Part shown: positions 43,553-51,431 of the stretch, one piece after another | How the letters are laid out: every line of letters starts with the position of its first letter | Position numbering within the stretch: the first letter of the stretch is position 1 | Assembly: GCF_000262305.1 (NCBI RefSeq) | Contig: NC_017910.1 | Location: 62,001 to 126,000 of the forward strand | Length of the DNA stretch: 64,000 bases | Direction of reading: 5' to 3' | Source of the DNA: Shimwellia blattae DSM 4481 = NBRC 105725 | GTDB taxonomy: Bacteria; Pseudomonadota; Gammaproteobacteria; Enterobacterales; Enterobacteriaceae | Program-made: the position numbers and the translations under genes | Notes under the pieces: model-generated | The model's database searches: none | Told to the model about the DNA's origin: nothing | Seen by the model: only the letters and a program-made list of their open reading frames with translations

Positions 43553-44563
43553 TCAACAAATACGGGGTAAAGGCTCTGCGTGGGGTAAATCAAGGCTGCG
43601 TTTGACACCGTACAGCCCGGTCACCCGGACCCCGGTACGGGCCGTGACATCGCCAATAATCGCGGCATCTTTGCCCAGCGGGTGCTGGTGCAGGGCATTA
43701 AGCACCTCTGGTGCCGCCGCACGGCTGGCGACAATCACCAGTTTGCCTTCATTGGCAAAGTTGAGCGGATCAAGCCCCAGCAGCTCACAGACCCCGCGCA
43801 CCACCGGTTTGACCGGTAATTGCGCTTCGCTGATCTCCATACCGCAGCCGCTGGCATCGGCAAACTCGTGGAGCACCGCATTCACCCCGCCACGGGTGGC
43901 ATCGCGCAGGGCTTTCACCCCGGCAATCGGGTGCAGGCTGGCAATCATGGGGGCCAGTACCGCACAGTCGCTGCGCAGATCCCCCTCCAGCCCCAGCTGC
44001 TCGCGCAGGTTGAGAATGGTGGCCCCGTGATCCCCGAGCGTGCCGCTGGCGATAATCACATCGCCGTCGCTTATCTGGCTGGCGCCCCAGTTCAGGCCGC
44101 GCACAATCGCCCCCATACCGGCAGTATTAATAAAGACCTTATCCGCCGCCCCTCTGGGCACCACTTTGGTATCCCCGGTCACGATGGTAATACCCGCTTC
44201 CCGGGCGGTGTGGGCCATGCTGTGGACAATCTGCTCCAGCAGGGCAAAATCCAGCCCCTCTTCGAGGATAAACCCGCAGGACATCCAGCGCGGGATAGCC
44301 CCGCCAACGGCCACATCGTTCGCGGTGCCGCAAATCGCCAGGTGGCCGATATTGCCCCCGGGGAAGAACAGCGGATCGATAACATAGCTGTCGGTCGAGA
44401 AGGCGAGCTTATCCCCGCAGGCGGTCAGCTCCGCCAGCGGGAGCCGGGCGGCGTCTTCCTGCTCGGCAAGCCACGGGTTGGCAAAAGCCTCCATAAACAG
44501 GCTGGCGATCAGCTGCTGCATGGCCTGGCCGCCGCTACCGTGGGCTAGGGTAATGGTTTTCAT
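43553..44563 (-). CDS. hypE: hydrogenase maturation factor HypE
   Basis: PurM-like ATPase that dehydrates its own C-terminal thiocarboxamide to form the cyanide ligands of the NiFe site. The 336-residue protein ends PRIC, with the cysteine that is carbamoylated by HypF at its extreme C-terminus. The N-terminal LAHGSGGQAMQQLI and the ATP-binding blocks NDVAVGGAIPRWM and VTGDTKVVPRGAADKVFINT are typical. It overlaps hypD by 4 bp and is the last hyp gene. Confidence 0.97.
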   Translation of the reverse strand: MKTITLAHGSGGQAMQQLIASLFMEAFANPWLAEQEDAARLPLAELTACGDKLAFSTDSYVIDPLFFPGGNIGHLAICGTANDVAVGGAIPRWMSCGFILEEGLDFALLEQIVHSMAHTAREAGITIVTGDTKVVPRGAADKVFINTAGMGAIVRGLNWGASQISDGDVIIASGTLGDHGATILNLREQLGLEGDLRSDCAVLAPMIASLHPIAGVKALRDATRGGVNAVLHEFADASGCGMEISEAQLPVKPVVRGVCELLGLDPLNFANEGKLVIVASRAAAPEVLNALHQHPLGKDAAIIGDVTARTGVRVTGLYGVKRSLDLPHAEPLPRIC

Positions 44564-45681
44564 GCTTCACTCTCCTGGCCGCGGTACTGATACCAGGCGG
44601 CACACGCACCTTCTGAGGAGACCATCAGGGCACCGAAGGCGTTCTGCGGGTTACAGGTGTTGCCAAACAGCGGGCACTGGTGGGGTTTGCAGCGCCCGGT
44701 CAGCACGTCGCCACAGCGGGCGCGCGGATCGTCACTCACCTGTTGCTGGCGCGGGTTAAAATGCTGCTCGGCATCAAACTGCTGATAGGCCGGGGTCAGT
44801 CTGACACCGGACTGGTTAATGATCCCCAGCCCGCGCCATTCGGAATCCCCTTCCAGCATAAACACATCGGCAATCGCCTGCTGGGCCAGCGGGTTCCCCG
44901 CATCCGGCACAACCCGGCGGTACTGGTTTTCAATTTCAGGCTGACCGGCAATTTTCTGCTCTACCAGCATCAGCATGCCCTGTAGCAGATCCACCGGCTC
45001 AAAACCGGCAACCACCAGCGGGCGGTGGTGCTCACTGGCGATAAAGTCATAAGCGGCAGTGCCGATAACCATACTCACATGGCCCGGGGCAAGGAAAGCG
45101 TCGATACCGTTGTCTGGCTGCTCCAGCAGGCTGCGCAGGGTCGGGATCAGGGTGATGTGCTGGCAGAAAAAGTAGAAATTATCCACCCCGTCCGCTTTGG
45201 CCTGTTGCAGGGTCAGGGCGGTGGCGGGCATGGTGGTTTCGAACCCGAGCCCGAAGAAGACCACCTTGCGATCCGGGTTGGTGCGCGCCAGTTGCAGGGC
45301 GTCCATCGGCGAGTAGACCACCCGCACGTCTGCCCCTCTGGCCCGGGCGTCCATCAGCGAGCCGGATTTACCCGGCACTCTGATGGCATCCCCGAAGGTG
45401 CAGAAAATCACCTCCGGGTGGCTGGCTATCTCCAGGCAGGCGTCAATGCGCCCCATGGGTAATACACACACCGGGCAGCCGGGGCCGTGGATAAACTCAA
45501 TGTTTTCCGGCAGCAGCTGGTCGAGCCCGAATTTAAAAATTGCGTGGGTGTGGCCGCCGCACACCTCCATCACGCGCAGCGGGCGGCGGGCGTCGTAGTT
45601 CAGTAGCGGGGCACGGGCGTTAAGCTGCTCAATGAGCGCCATCACTTTCGCCGGATCCCGGTATTCGTCAACAAAGCGCAT
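44560..45681 (-). CDS. hypD: hydrogenase maturation factor HypD
   Basis: [4Fe-4S] scaffold on which the Fe(CN)2CO group is built with HypC and HypE. The 373 residues equal E. coli. Conserved cysteine motifs include VCGGHTHAIFKFGLDQLLP, HGPGCPVCVLP and the C-terminal cluster ligands in CGDVLTGRCKPHQCPLFGNTC. It overlaps hypC by one base. Confidence 0.97.
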   Translation of the reverse strand: MRFVDEYRDPAKVMALIEQLNARAPLLNYDARRPLRVMEVCGGHTHAIFKFGLDQLLPENIEFIHGPGCPVCVLPMGRIDACLEIASHPEVIFCTFGDAIRVPGKSGSLMDARARGADVRVVYSPMDALQLARTNPDRKVVFFGLGFETTMPATALTLQQAKADGVDNFYFFCQHITLIPTLRSLLEQPDNGIDAFLAPGHVSMVIGTAAYDFIASEHHRPLVVAGFEPVDLLQGMLMLVEQKIAGQPEIENQYRRVVPDAGNPLAQQAIADVFMLEGDSEWRGLGIINQSGVRLTPAYQQFDAEQHFNPRQQQVSDDPRARCGDVLTGRCKPHQCPLFGNTCNPQNAFGALMVSSEGACAAWYQYRGQESEA

Positions 45682-45959
45682 CAGGCCCGCTCCTCACCAT
45701 AAAGCAGCGCGCCCACATCCGGTTCCACGGCAAACATATTTTGCAGGGCCTCCAGGGTGTCGAGGGCTTCCTGCTCATCAATGATGCTCATGGCAAAACC
45801 CACGTGTACCAGCACCCACTGGCCGATACGGGAGTTGCCGTCGTCGTCATGGGTGCCGACCAGGGCGAGGTTTACCTCGCGCTGCACACCGCAGACATCC
45901 ACTTTCGCGTGGCTGTCGCCGATTAATTCACTGATTTGTCCGGGAATGCCTATGCACAT
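45681..45959 (-). CDS. hypC: hydrogenase maturation chaperone HypC
   Basis: Small chaperone of 92 residues that carries the iron group to pre-HycE. It begins MCIGIPGQI, with the essential Cys2 exposed after methionine removal. This fixes the start at 45959, since a longer frame to 45986 would bury the cysteine. It overlaps the hypB end by 10 bp. Confidence 0.96.
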   Translation of the reverse strand: MCIGIPGQISELIGDSHAKVDVCGVQREVNLALVGTHDDDGNSRIGQWVLVHVGFAMSIIDEQEALDTLEALQNMFAVEPDVGALLYGEERA

Positions 45960-46822
45960 TGTTGTGCCTCCAGCCAGGCCAGCCACTGATCCATACCGTC
46001 GCCTTTGGTGGCGGAAACCAGCAGGATCTCAATATCCGGGTTCACTTCCCGGGCGTATGCCATGCATTTTTCCACGTCGAAATCGAGATAGGGCAGCAGA
46101 TCCACTTTATTGAGGATCATCAGCGATGCGGCGGCAAACATATGGGGGTATTTCAGCGGTTTGTCTTCCCCTTCGGTTACCGACAGCACCGCGACTTTAT
46201 GGCGCTCACCGAGGTCAAAACTCGCCGGGCACACCAGGTTGCCCACGTTTTCAATAAACAGAATGCCGTTGTCCGCCAGCGGCAGGCGCAGCATGGCGTC
46301 GTGGATCATCTGGGCGTCCAGGTGGCAGCCTTTACCGGTATTCACCTGAATGGCCGGGGTGCCGGTCTCGCGGATGCGCGCCGCGTCGTTCACGGTCTGC
46401 TGATCCCCTTCGATAACCGCACACTCTTTATTACCGTGCAGGCGTTTAAGGGTTTCGGTCAGCAGGGTGGTTTTACCGGAGCCCGGGCTGGAGACCAGGT
46501 TCAGGACCAGTTGCTGGTGGGCGGCAAACTGCTGGCGATTATGGGCTGCCAGCTGGTTGTTTTTATCCAGCACGTCGATTTCAATTTCCAGCATCCGGCG
46601 CTGGGTCATGCCCGGCGCGTGGGTGCCCGCTTCGCCGTGGCCGTAATGCAAATCGCCCTCAGCCGAAGCCTGAGGCGCAAAAGAGGGGGTCTTAAGGCCG
46701 GTAATTTTCATTGCCGGGCGGGCGGATGGCGCAAAAGGCGCGCTGCGAAACGCGGAGTGCGGGTTGTGCTCATCCCCTTCGATATAGCGGTTGCCTTCAC
46801 CGCAACCACAGGTGCTACACAT
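45950..46822 (-). CDS. hypB: hydrogenase nickel-incorporation GTPase HypB
   Basis: GTPase for nickel delivery to NiFe hydrogenases. From the ATG at 46822 it has 290 residues, as in E. coli, starting MCSTCGCGEGN with the high-affinity CxxCGC nickel site. A histidine-bearing linker follows, then the GTPase domain with P-loop SSPGSGKTTLL, IEGDQQTVNDAARI, and NKVDLLPYLDFDV near residue 240. An upstream frame to 46870 is not conserved. It overlaps hypA by 8 bp. Confidence 0.97.
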   Translation of the reverse strand: MCSTCGCGEGNRYIEGDEHNPHSAFRSAPFAPSARPAMKITGLKTPSFAPQASAEGDLHYGHGEAGTHAPGMTQRRMLEIEIDVLDKNNQLAAHNRQQFAAHQQLVLNLVSSPGSGKTTLLTETLKRLHGNKECAVIEGDQQTVNDAARIRETGTPAIQVNTGKGCHLDAQMIHDAMLRLPLADNGILFIENVGNLVCPASFDLGERHKVAVLSVTEGEDKPLKYPHMFAAASLMILNKVDLLPYLDFDVEKCMAYAREVNPDIEILLVSATKGDGMDQWLAWLEAQQCA

Positions 46823-47177
46823 GTTGATTCTCCTGTTCGATTTCCAGGCGTTTAATCTGGAGGCCGTCATCGGCCACGATACGTAAATTAGTACCGTTGC
46901 ATTGCGGGCAGACGCGCACCCGCTGGGTCAGCAGGGTGATGTGCTGCTGGCAGTCATAGCACCAGCATTCGGCTTCCTGTTGGTGAACGTCCAGCGTACA
47001 CCCTTCTGCCAGGGTGTCGCGGCAGACCAGATCAAAACAAAACTGCAGGGCGCTGGTTTCCACACAGGAAAATGCGCCAACCTCCAGCCAGACGCCGGTC
47101 ACTTTGCTGGCACCGTGCTGGCGAGCCTGCTGCTCAATAAGTTCAATTGCCCGCTGGCAAAGGGTGATTTCGTGCAT
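46815..47177 (-). CDS. hypA: hydrogenase nickel-incorporation protein HypA
   Basis: Nickel chaperone working with HypB. From the ATG at 47177 (GGAGG six bases upstream) it has 120 residues. It begins MHEITLCQRAIELI, giving the nickel-binding His2, and has two zinc-binding CxxC-type motifs in CWCYDC and CPQC. It is about four residues longer than the E. coli protein at the C-terminus (QENQHV). First gene of hypABCDE, reading away from hycA. Confidence 0.96.
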   Translation of the reverse strand: MHEITLCQRAIELIEQQARQHGASKVTGVWLEVGAFSCVETSALQFCFDLVCRDTLAEGCTLDVHQQEAECWCYDCQQHITLLTQRVRVCPQCNGTNLRIVADDGLQIKRLEIEQENQHV

Positions 47178-47205
47178 AACGCCTCCCGGACTGATAGGGG
47201 AGTGA

Positions 47206-47221
47206 TGCAAGCAGTATGCCA
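47206..47221 (-). promoter_or_regulatory. sigma54 promoter of the hyp operon
   Basis: On the minus strand TGGCATACTGCTTGCA gives a full TGGCA -24 and TTGCA -12 with correct spacing, 29 bp before the hypA start. Confidence 0.85.
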
Positions 47222-47360
47222 GGTTGCCGCACTGTACCCACACTAAAGGGCGCCCCGCCGGGCTTTGCCCGGACAGTTGTCTGACCCGGAACGAAAAAAA
47301 TCCATGTTAGCAGATAGCTACCCGGGGGACTGTGGGGCACATCAGGTATCTGTCACCGGG

Positions 47361-47394
47361 TGTCGAAGATGTCGAAATGACATGTCGTCAGTGG
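47361..47394. promoter_or_regulatory. FhlA-type binding region between hypA and hycA
   Basis: TGTCGAAGATGTC and TGTC-gaaat-GACA (47370-47382), followed by TGTCGTCA, form a cluster of FhlA-like half-sites about 55 bp above the hycA promoter and 140 bp above the hyp promoter. FhlA activation from this region is established in E. coli; the exact sites are inferred. Confidence 0.65.
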
Positions 47395-47448
47395 GGGCGT
47401 TTTCGTGGGCGGCCTTAAAAACCATTTAATAACAATGAGTTGAAAAAC

Positions 47449-47463
47449 TGGCATGAAATATGC
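47449..47463 (+). promoter_or_regulatory. sigma54 promoter of the hyc operon
   Basis: TGGCATGAAATATGC has the GG and GC doublets at the required spacing, 39 bp before the hycA start codon. Confidence 0.8.
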
Positions 47464-47501
47464 CTATGGGGGTTATTACCACTAACTGAAATGACACCAC
47501 T

Positions 47502-47969
47502 ATGACTATATGGGAACTGAGTGAAAAGGCAGAGTATATTGCCGATCGTCACCAGCAGTTGCATAACCAGTGGCAACACTATTGCAATACGCTGACTCAG
47601 GCGATCACCCTGTCGAAAGCCAAATTACACCACGCGGTTGGCTGCAACCCGGATGATGATTTGCGCTTCTTTTTATTTGATCACTTCGTTGTCCGCATTG
47701 CGCTGGCGGAAGGCTTTAACAGCCAGGTGATTGAATACTTTATTGAAACCCGCAACGGCGAGCAGAAGGTACTGATTGCCCGCGCCCATATGGCGCAAAA
47801 CGGCACCCTCGACAACAGCATCGACAACCGCGACCGCAACGCCGTACTGGACCATTACCTGGAAAAAATCAGCCCGGTTTACGACTGCCTGTACCGCGCC
47901 ATCCATGATGACGTACCGCTGCGCATGGCCGATCTGAGTCTCCCTGAAATACGCAGAGCCACGGCCTGA
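47502..47969 (+). CDS. hycA: formate hydrogenlyase regulatory protein HycA
   Basis: Cytoplasmic protein of 155 residues (153 in E. coli) that counteracts FhlA and dampens expression of the formate regulon. It has no recognisable catalytic motif; it is acidic and helical, with conserved DDLRFFLFDHFVVRIAL and RNAVLDHYLEKISPVYDCLY. First gene of hycABCDEFGHI, transcribed from the sigma54 promoter just upstream. Confidence 0.95.
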   Translation: MTIWELSEKAEYIADRHQQLHNQWQHYCNTLTQAITLSKAKLHHAVGCNPDDDLRFFLFDHFVVRIALAEGFNSQVIEYFIETRNGEQKVLIARAHMAQNGTLDNSIDNRDRNAVLDHYLEKISPVYDCLYRAIHDDVPLRMADLSLPEIRRATA

Positions 47970-47991
47970 TCCTGATTCGTGTGTCGAACCC

Positions 47992-48036
47992 TGTCGAAAA
48001 TGACACTGTCCGGCATGTTTTCGTCAAAAATGACTA
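47992..48036. promoter_or_regulatory. FhlA-type sites in the hycA-hycB gap
   Basis: TGTCGAAAATGACA (47992-48005) and TTTTCGTCAAAAATGAC (about 48018-48034) repeat the motif seen upstream of hycA. An intergenic FhlA site at this position is known in E. coli. Confidence 0.65.
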
Positions 48037-48054
48037 TTCCTGAGGTAATACCCG

Positions 48055-48663
48055 GTGAACCGTTTTGTAATTGCCGACCCGAAGCTCTGTATGGGGTGCC
48101 ACACCTGTGAGGCCGCCTGCTCAGAGACTCACCGGCAGCATGGGTTGCAGTCCATGCCGCGTTTACGCGTGATGCTCAATGCCCATGAGTCCGCACCGCA
48201 GCTCTGCCACCATTGTGAAGATGCGCCCTGTGCCACTGTCTGCCCGGTGAACGCCATTAACCGTGTGGATGGCGCCGTACAGCTGAATGAAAGCCTGTGC
48301 GTAAGCTGCAAACTGTGCGGCATCGCCTGCCCGTTTGGCGCTATCGAATTTTCCGGCAGCCGCCCGCTGAATATTCCGGCCAACGTCAACAGCCCGAAAG
48401 CCCCTCCGGCGGCACCGGCCCCGGCCCGGGTCAGCACCCTGCTGGACTGGGTGCCCGGCATTCGCGCCATCGCCGTGAAATGCGACCTGTGCAGCTTTGA
48501 CGAGCAGGGGCCCGCCTGTGTGCGCACCTGCCCGACCAAAGCGCTGCGCTTAGTGGACAACCGGGATATCGCCCTGTCCAGTAAACGTAAACGCGAGATG
48601 GCGATGAATATCGCTTTTGACGATTTGTCCATGTTCACCGGCCAGAGCGAGGCAACCAAATGA
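48055..48663 (+). CDS. hycB: formate hydrogenlyase iron-sulfur subunit HycB
   Basis: Electron-transfer partner of formate dehydrogenase-H (FdhF), linking it to the rest of the complex. The 202 residues carry four [4Fe-4S] motifs: CMGCHTCEAACSE, CHHCEDAPCATVCP, CVSCKLCGIACPF and CDLCSFDEQGPACVRTCP. It starts with GTG, preceded by TGAGG. It overlaps hycC by 4 bp. Confidence 0.96.
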   Translation: MNRFVIADPKLCMGCHTCEAACSETHRQHGLQSMPRLRVMLNAHESAPQLCHHCEDAPCATVCPVNAINRVDGAVQLNESLCVSCKLCGIACPFGAIEFSGSRPLNIPANVNSPKAPPAAPAPARVSTLLDWVPGIRAIAVKCDLCSFDEQGPACVRTCPTKALRLVDNRDIALSSKRKREMAMNIAFDDLSMFTGQSEATK

Positions 48664-50486
48664 ATGCACTGACGCTACTTTACTGGGCGCTGTCCGGGTT
48701 TGTCCTGAGTGCGGTGCTCGCCGGGGTTTTCTATAAAGCCAAAGCCGTAAGCGGCTTTCTGGCCGGGCTTGGCGGCGCTGTCAGTAGCGCACTGGCGCTG
48801 GGCGCGGGTGTACAGGCGTTGATGAGCGGTGCCACCGGTGAAATGGGCCTGCGCTTTTTTCACCAGACCTTACAACTGACCCCCATGAACGGCCTGTGGC
48901 TGATTGCCGTCTGCCTGCCGGCGCTGTTTGTCAGCCTGTTTAACATCAGCTGGCACCAGCACGCCGGGGTGAAGGCCAACGGCCTGCTGATCAACCTGCT
49001 GCTGGCGGCAGCGGTAATGGCGCTGACCGCCGGTAACATCGCCACCCTGGTGCTGATGGCGGAAATCATGGCCCTGTGCGCGGCGTTCCTGACCGGTTGT
49101 GCTCAGTCCGGCAAACTGTGGTTTGCCCTGGGCCGCCTGGGCACAGTGCTGCTGGTTATCGCCTGCCTGCTACTGGAAAAACGCTACGGCACCCTGGACT
49201 ACGCCGCCCTGCATGAGGCGACCGCGTTACAGCCGCTGGGCTCCGGTATCTGGTTACTGGGGCTGGTGGGCTTTGGCCTGCTGGCCGGGATCATCCCGCT
49301 GCATGGCTGGGTGCCCCAGGCTCACGCTAACGCCTCTGCCCCGGCGGCGGCGCTGTTTTCAGCCGTGGTGCTGAAAGTGGGTCTGTTCGGGATCCTCACT
49401 TTTTCGCTTATCGACGCGGCGCTGCCGCTGTGGTGGGGCATTGTGGTGATGGTGCTGGGGATGCTGACCGCGTTTATTGGCGGCCTGTATGCCCTGATGG
49501 AGCACAACATCAACCGCCTGCTGGCGTACCACTCCCTGGAAAACATCGGCATTATTCTGCTCGGCCTCGGGGCGGGCTTAACCGGCCTTTCCCTGAATGA
49601 GCCGGGGCTTATCGCCCTTGGCCTGACCGGTGGCCTGTTCCACCTGGTGAACCACAGCCTGTTTAAATCCACCCTGTTCCTCGGGGCCGGGGCCGTGTGG
49701 TTCCGTACCGGCTACCGCGACATTGAAAAGCTGGGCGGTATCGGCAAACGCATGCCGCTTATTTCGCTGGCGATGCTGGTAGGGCTGATGTCCATGGCCG
49801 CGCTGCCACCGCTGAACGGCTTTGCCGGTGAGTGGGTGATTTACCAGTCCTTCTTCCGCCTGGGTGAGCAGCCGCTGTTTGCCGCCCGCCTGCTGGGGCC
49901 GCTGCTGGCGGTAGGGCTGGCTATCACCGGTGCGCTGGCAGTGATGTGTATGGCGAAAGTCTACGGGGTGACCTTCCTCGGCGCGCCGCGCACCCGGGAG
50001 GCCAGTGAGGCCAAACCGGCCCCGCTGCTGATGAACCTCAGCGTGGCGGCACTGGCCCTGTGCTGTGTAGCTTCCGGTGTGGCTGCCCCCTGGATCCTGC
50101 CGCTGCTGCGTAACGTGGTGCCGCTGCCGCTGGTTTCTGCCCACAGTGTGGTGTCCCAGCCGCTGATGACGCTGCTGCTGATTGGCTGCCCGCTGCTGCC
50201 GTTCCTGGTGATGGTGTTCTTCAAAGGCGATCGCCTGGTGTCCCGCTCTCGCGGTGCGGCCTGGGTGTGTGGTTACGACCACGAGCAGTCGATGGTTATC
50301 ACCGCCACAGGTTTTGCCCAGCCGGTAAAAGCGGCGTTTGCCCCGCTGTTAAACCTGCGTAACCGGCTGAACCCGGTGCAGTGGGTGCCGGGCTGGCAGA
50401 GTGAATGCCTGGCGGGCTCGGTGCGCCGTCTGGCCTTTATTGAACTGGCGATTCTGCTGGTGATTGTGGTTTCCCGGGGAGCATAA
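48660..50486 (+). CDS. hycC: formate hydrogenlyase membrane subunit HycC
   Basis: Large inner-membrane protein of 608 residues related to the NuoL/M/N and Mrp antiporter subunits. About fourteen to sixteen spans are present, with conserved lysine, histidine and glutamate residues such as GWVPQAHANASAPAAALFSA and HLVNHSLFKSTLFLGAG. It anchors the complex and may translocate ions. It matches the E. coli protein, also 608 residues. Confidence 0.97.
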   Translation: MNALTLLYWALSGFVLSAVLAGVFYKAKAVSGFLAGLGGAVSSALALGAGVQALMSGATGEMGLRFFHQTLQLTPMNGLWLIAVCLPALFVSLFNISWHQHAGVKANGLLINLLLAAAVMALTAGNIATLVLMAEIMALCAAFLTGCAQSGKLWFALGRLGTVLLVIACLLLEKRYGTLDYAALHEATALQPLGSGIWLLGLVGFGLLAGIIPLHGWVPQAHANASAPAAALFSAVVLKVGLFGILTFSLIDAALPLWWGIVVMVLGMLTAFIGGLYALMEHNINRLLAYHSLENIGIILLGLGAGLTGLSLNEPGLIALGLTGGLFHLVNHSLFKSTLFLGAGAVWFRTGYRDIEKLGGIGKRMPLISLAMLVGLMSMAALPPLNGFAGEWVIYQSFFRLGEQPLFAARLLGPLLAVGLAITGALAVMCMAKVYGVTFLGAPRTREASEAKPAPLLMNLSVAALALCCVASGVAAPWILPLLRNVVPLPLVSAHSVVSQPLMTLLLIGCPLLPFLVMVFFKGDRLVSRSRGAAWVCGYDHEQSMVITATGFAQPVKAAFAPLLNLRNRLNPVQWVPGWQSECLAGSVRRLAFIELAILLVIVVSRGA

Positions 50487-50491
50487 AAACA

Positions 50492-51415
50492 ATGACTGTG
50501 ATTCTTGGTTTGATTCAGGCGCTGGTGCTGTTTGCCATTGCGCCGCTGATATCCGGCATTACCCGCGTAGCCCGCGCCCGGATGCATAACCGTCAGGGGC
50601 CGGGGGTGCTTCAGGAGTACCGGGATCTGTTCAAGCTGCTGGGCCGCCAGAGCGTGGCCCCGGCGGCCTCTGGCTGGGTCTTCCGCCTGATGCCGTTTGT
50701 GATGGTGGGCGTTATGCTAACCATCGCCAGCGCCCTGCCGCTGATTACTGTCGCCGCTCCGGTGGCGGCACTGGGTGACCTTATCACCCTGATTTACCTG
50801 TTTGCCATTGCCCGCTTCTTCTTCGCCATTGCCGGTCTGGATACGGGCAGCCCGTTTACCGGTATCGGCGCCAGCCGTGAAGCGATGCTCGGGGTACTGG
50901 TGGAGCCTATCCTGCTGCTGGGCCTGTGGGTGGCCGCGCAGGTCGCGGGCTCTACCCATATCAGCAATATCACCCTGACCCTGTACCACTGGCCGGCCTC
51001 CCAGACGCTGACCCTGCTGCTGGCCATGGCGGCCTGCGCCTTCGCCACCTTTATTGAGATGGGCAAGCTGCCCTTCGACCTGGCGGAAGCAGAGCAGGAG
51101 CTGCAGGAAGGGCCGCTGACTGAATACAGCGGATCTGGTTTTGCCATCCTCAAATGGGGTATCAGCCTCAAGCAGCTGGTGGTGTTGCAGATGTTTGTCG
51201 GGGTGTTCCTGCCCTGGGGGCAGATGGTGGATTTTTCAGTCGCGGGCCTGGTGCTGGCGATTGTGGTGGCCGTCATCAAGCTGGTGCTGGGGGTGCTGAT
51301 TATCGCCCTGTTTGAAAACAGCATGGCGCGCCTGCGGTTCCTGAAAACGTCCCGGGTGACCTGGGCCGGTTTTGGCTTCGCGTTTTTAGCTTTCGTCTCC
51401 TTCCTGGTGGCGTAA
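50492..51415 (+). CDS. hycD: formate hydrogenlyase membrane subunit HycD
   Basis: NuoH-like membrane protein of 307 residues with about eight spans that joins the soluble NiFe domain to HycC. Conserved loops include RARMHNRQGPGVLQEYRDL, GASREAMLGVLVEPI and KLPFDLAEAEQELQEGPLTE. It starts 5 bp after hycC. Confidence 0.96.
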   Translation: MTVILGLIQALVLFAIAPLISGITRVARARMHNRQGPGVLQEYRDLFKLLGRQSVAPAASGWVFRLMPFVMVGVMLTIASALPLITVAAPVAALGDLITLIYLFAIARFFFAIAGLDTGSPFTGIGASREAMLGVLVEPILLLGLWVAAQVAGSTHISNITLTLYHWPASQTLTLLLAMAACAFATFIEMGKLPFDLAEAEQELQEGPLTEYSGSGFAILKWGISLKQLVVLQMFVGVFLPWGQMVDFSVAGLVLAIVVAVIKLVLGVLIIALFENSMARLRFLKTSRVTWAGFGFAFLAFVSFLVA

Positions 51416-51431
51416 TAAGAGAGTGTTTTGT

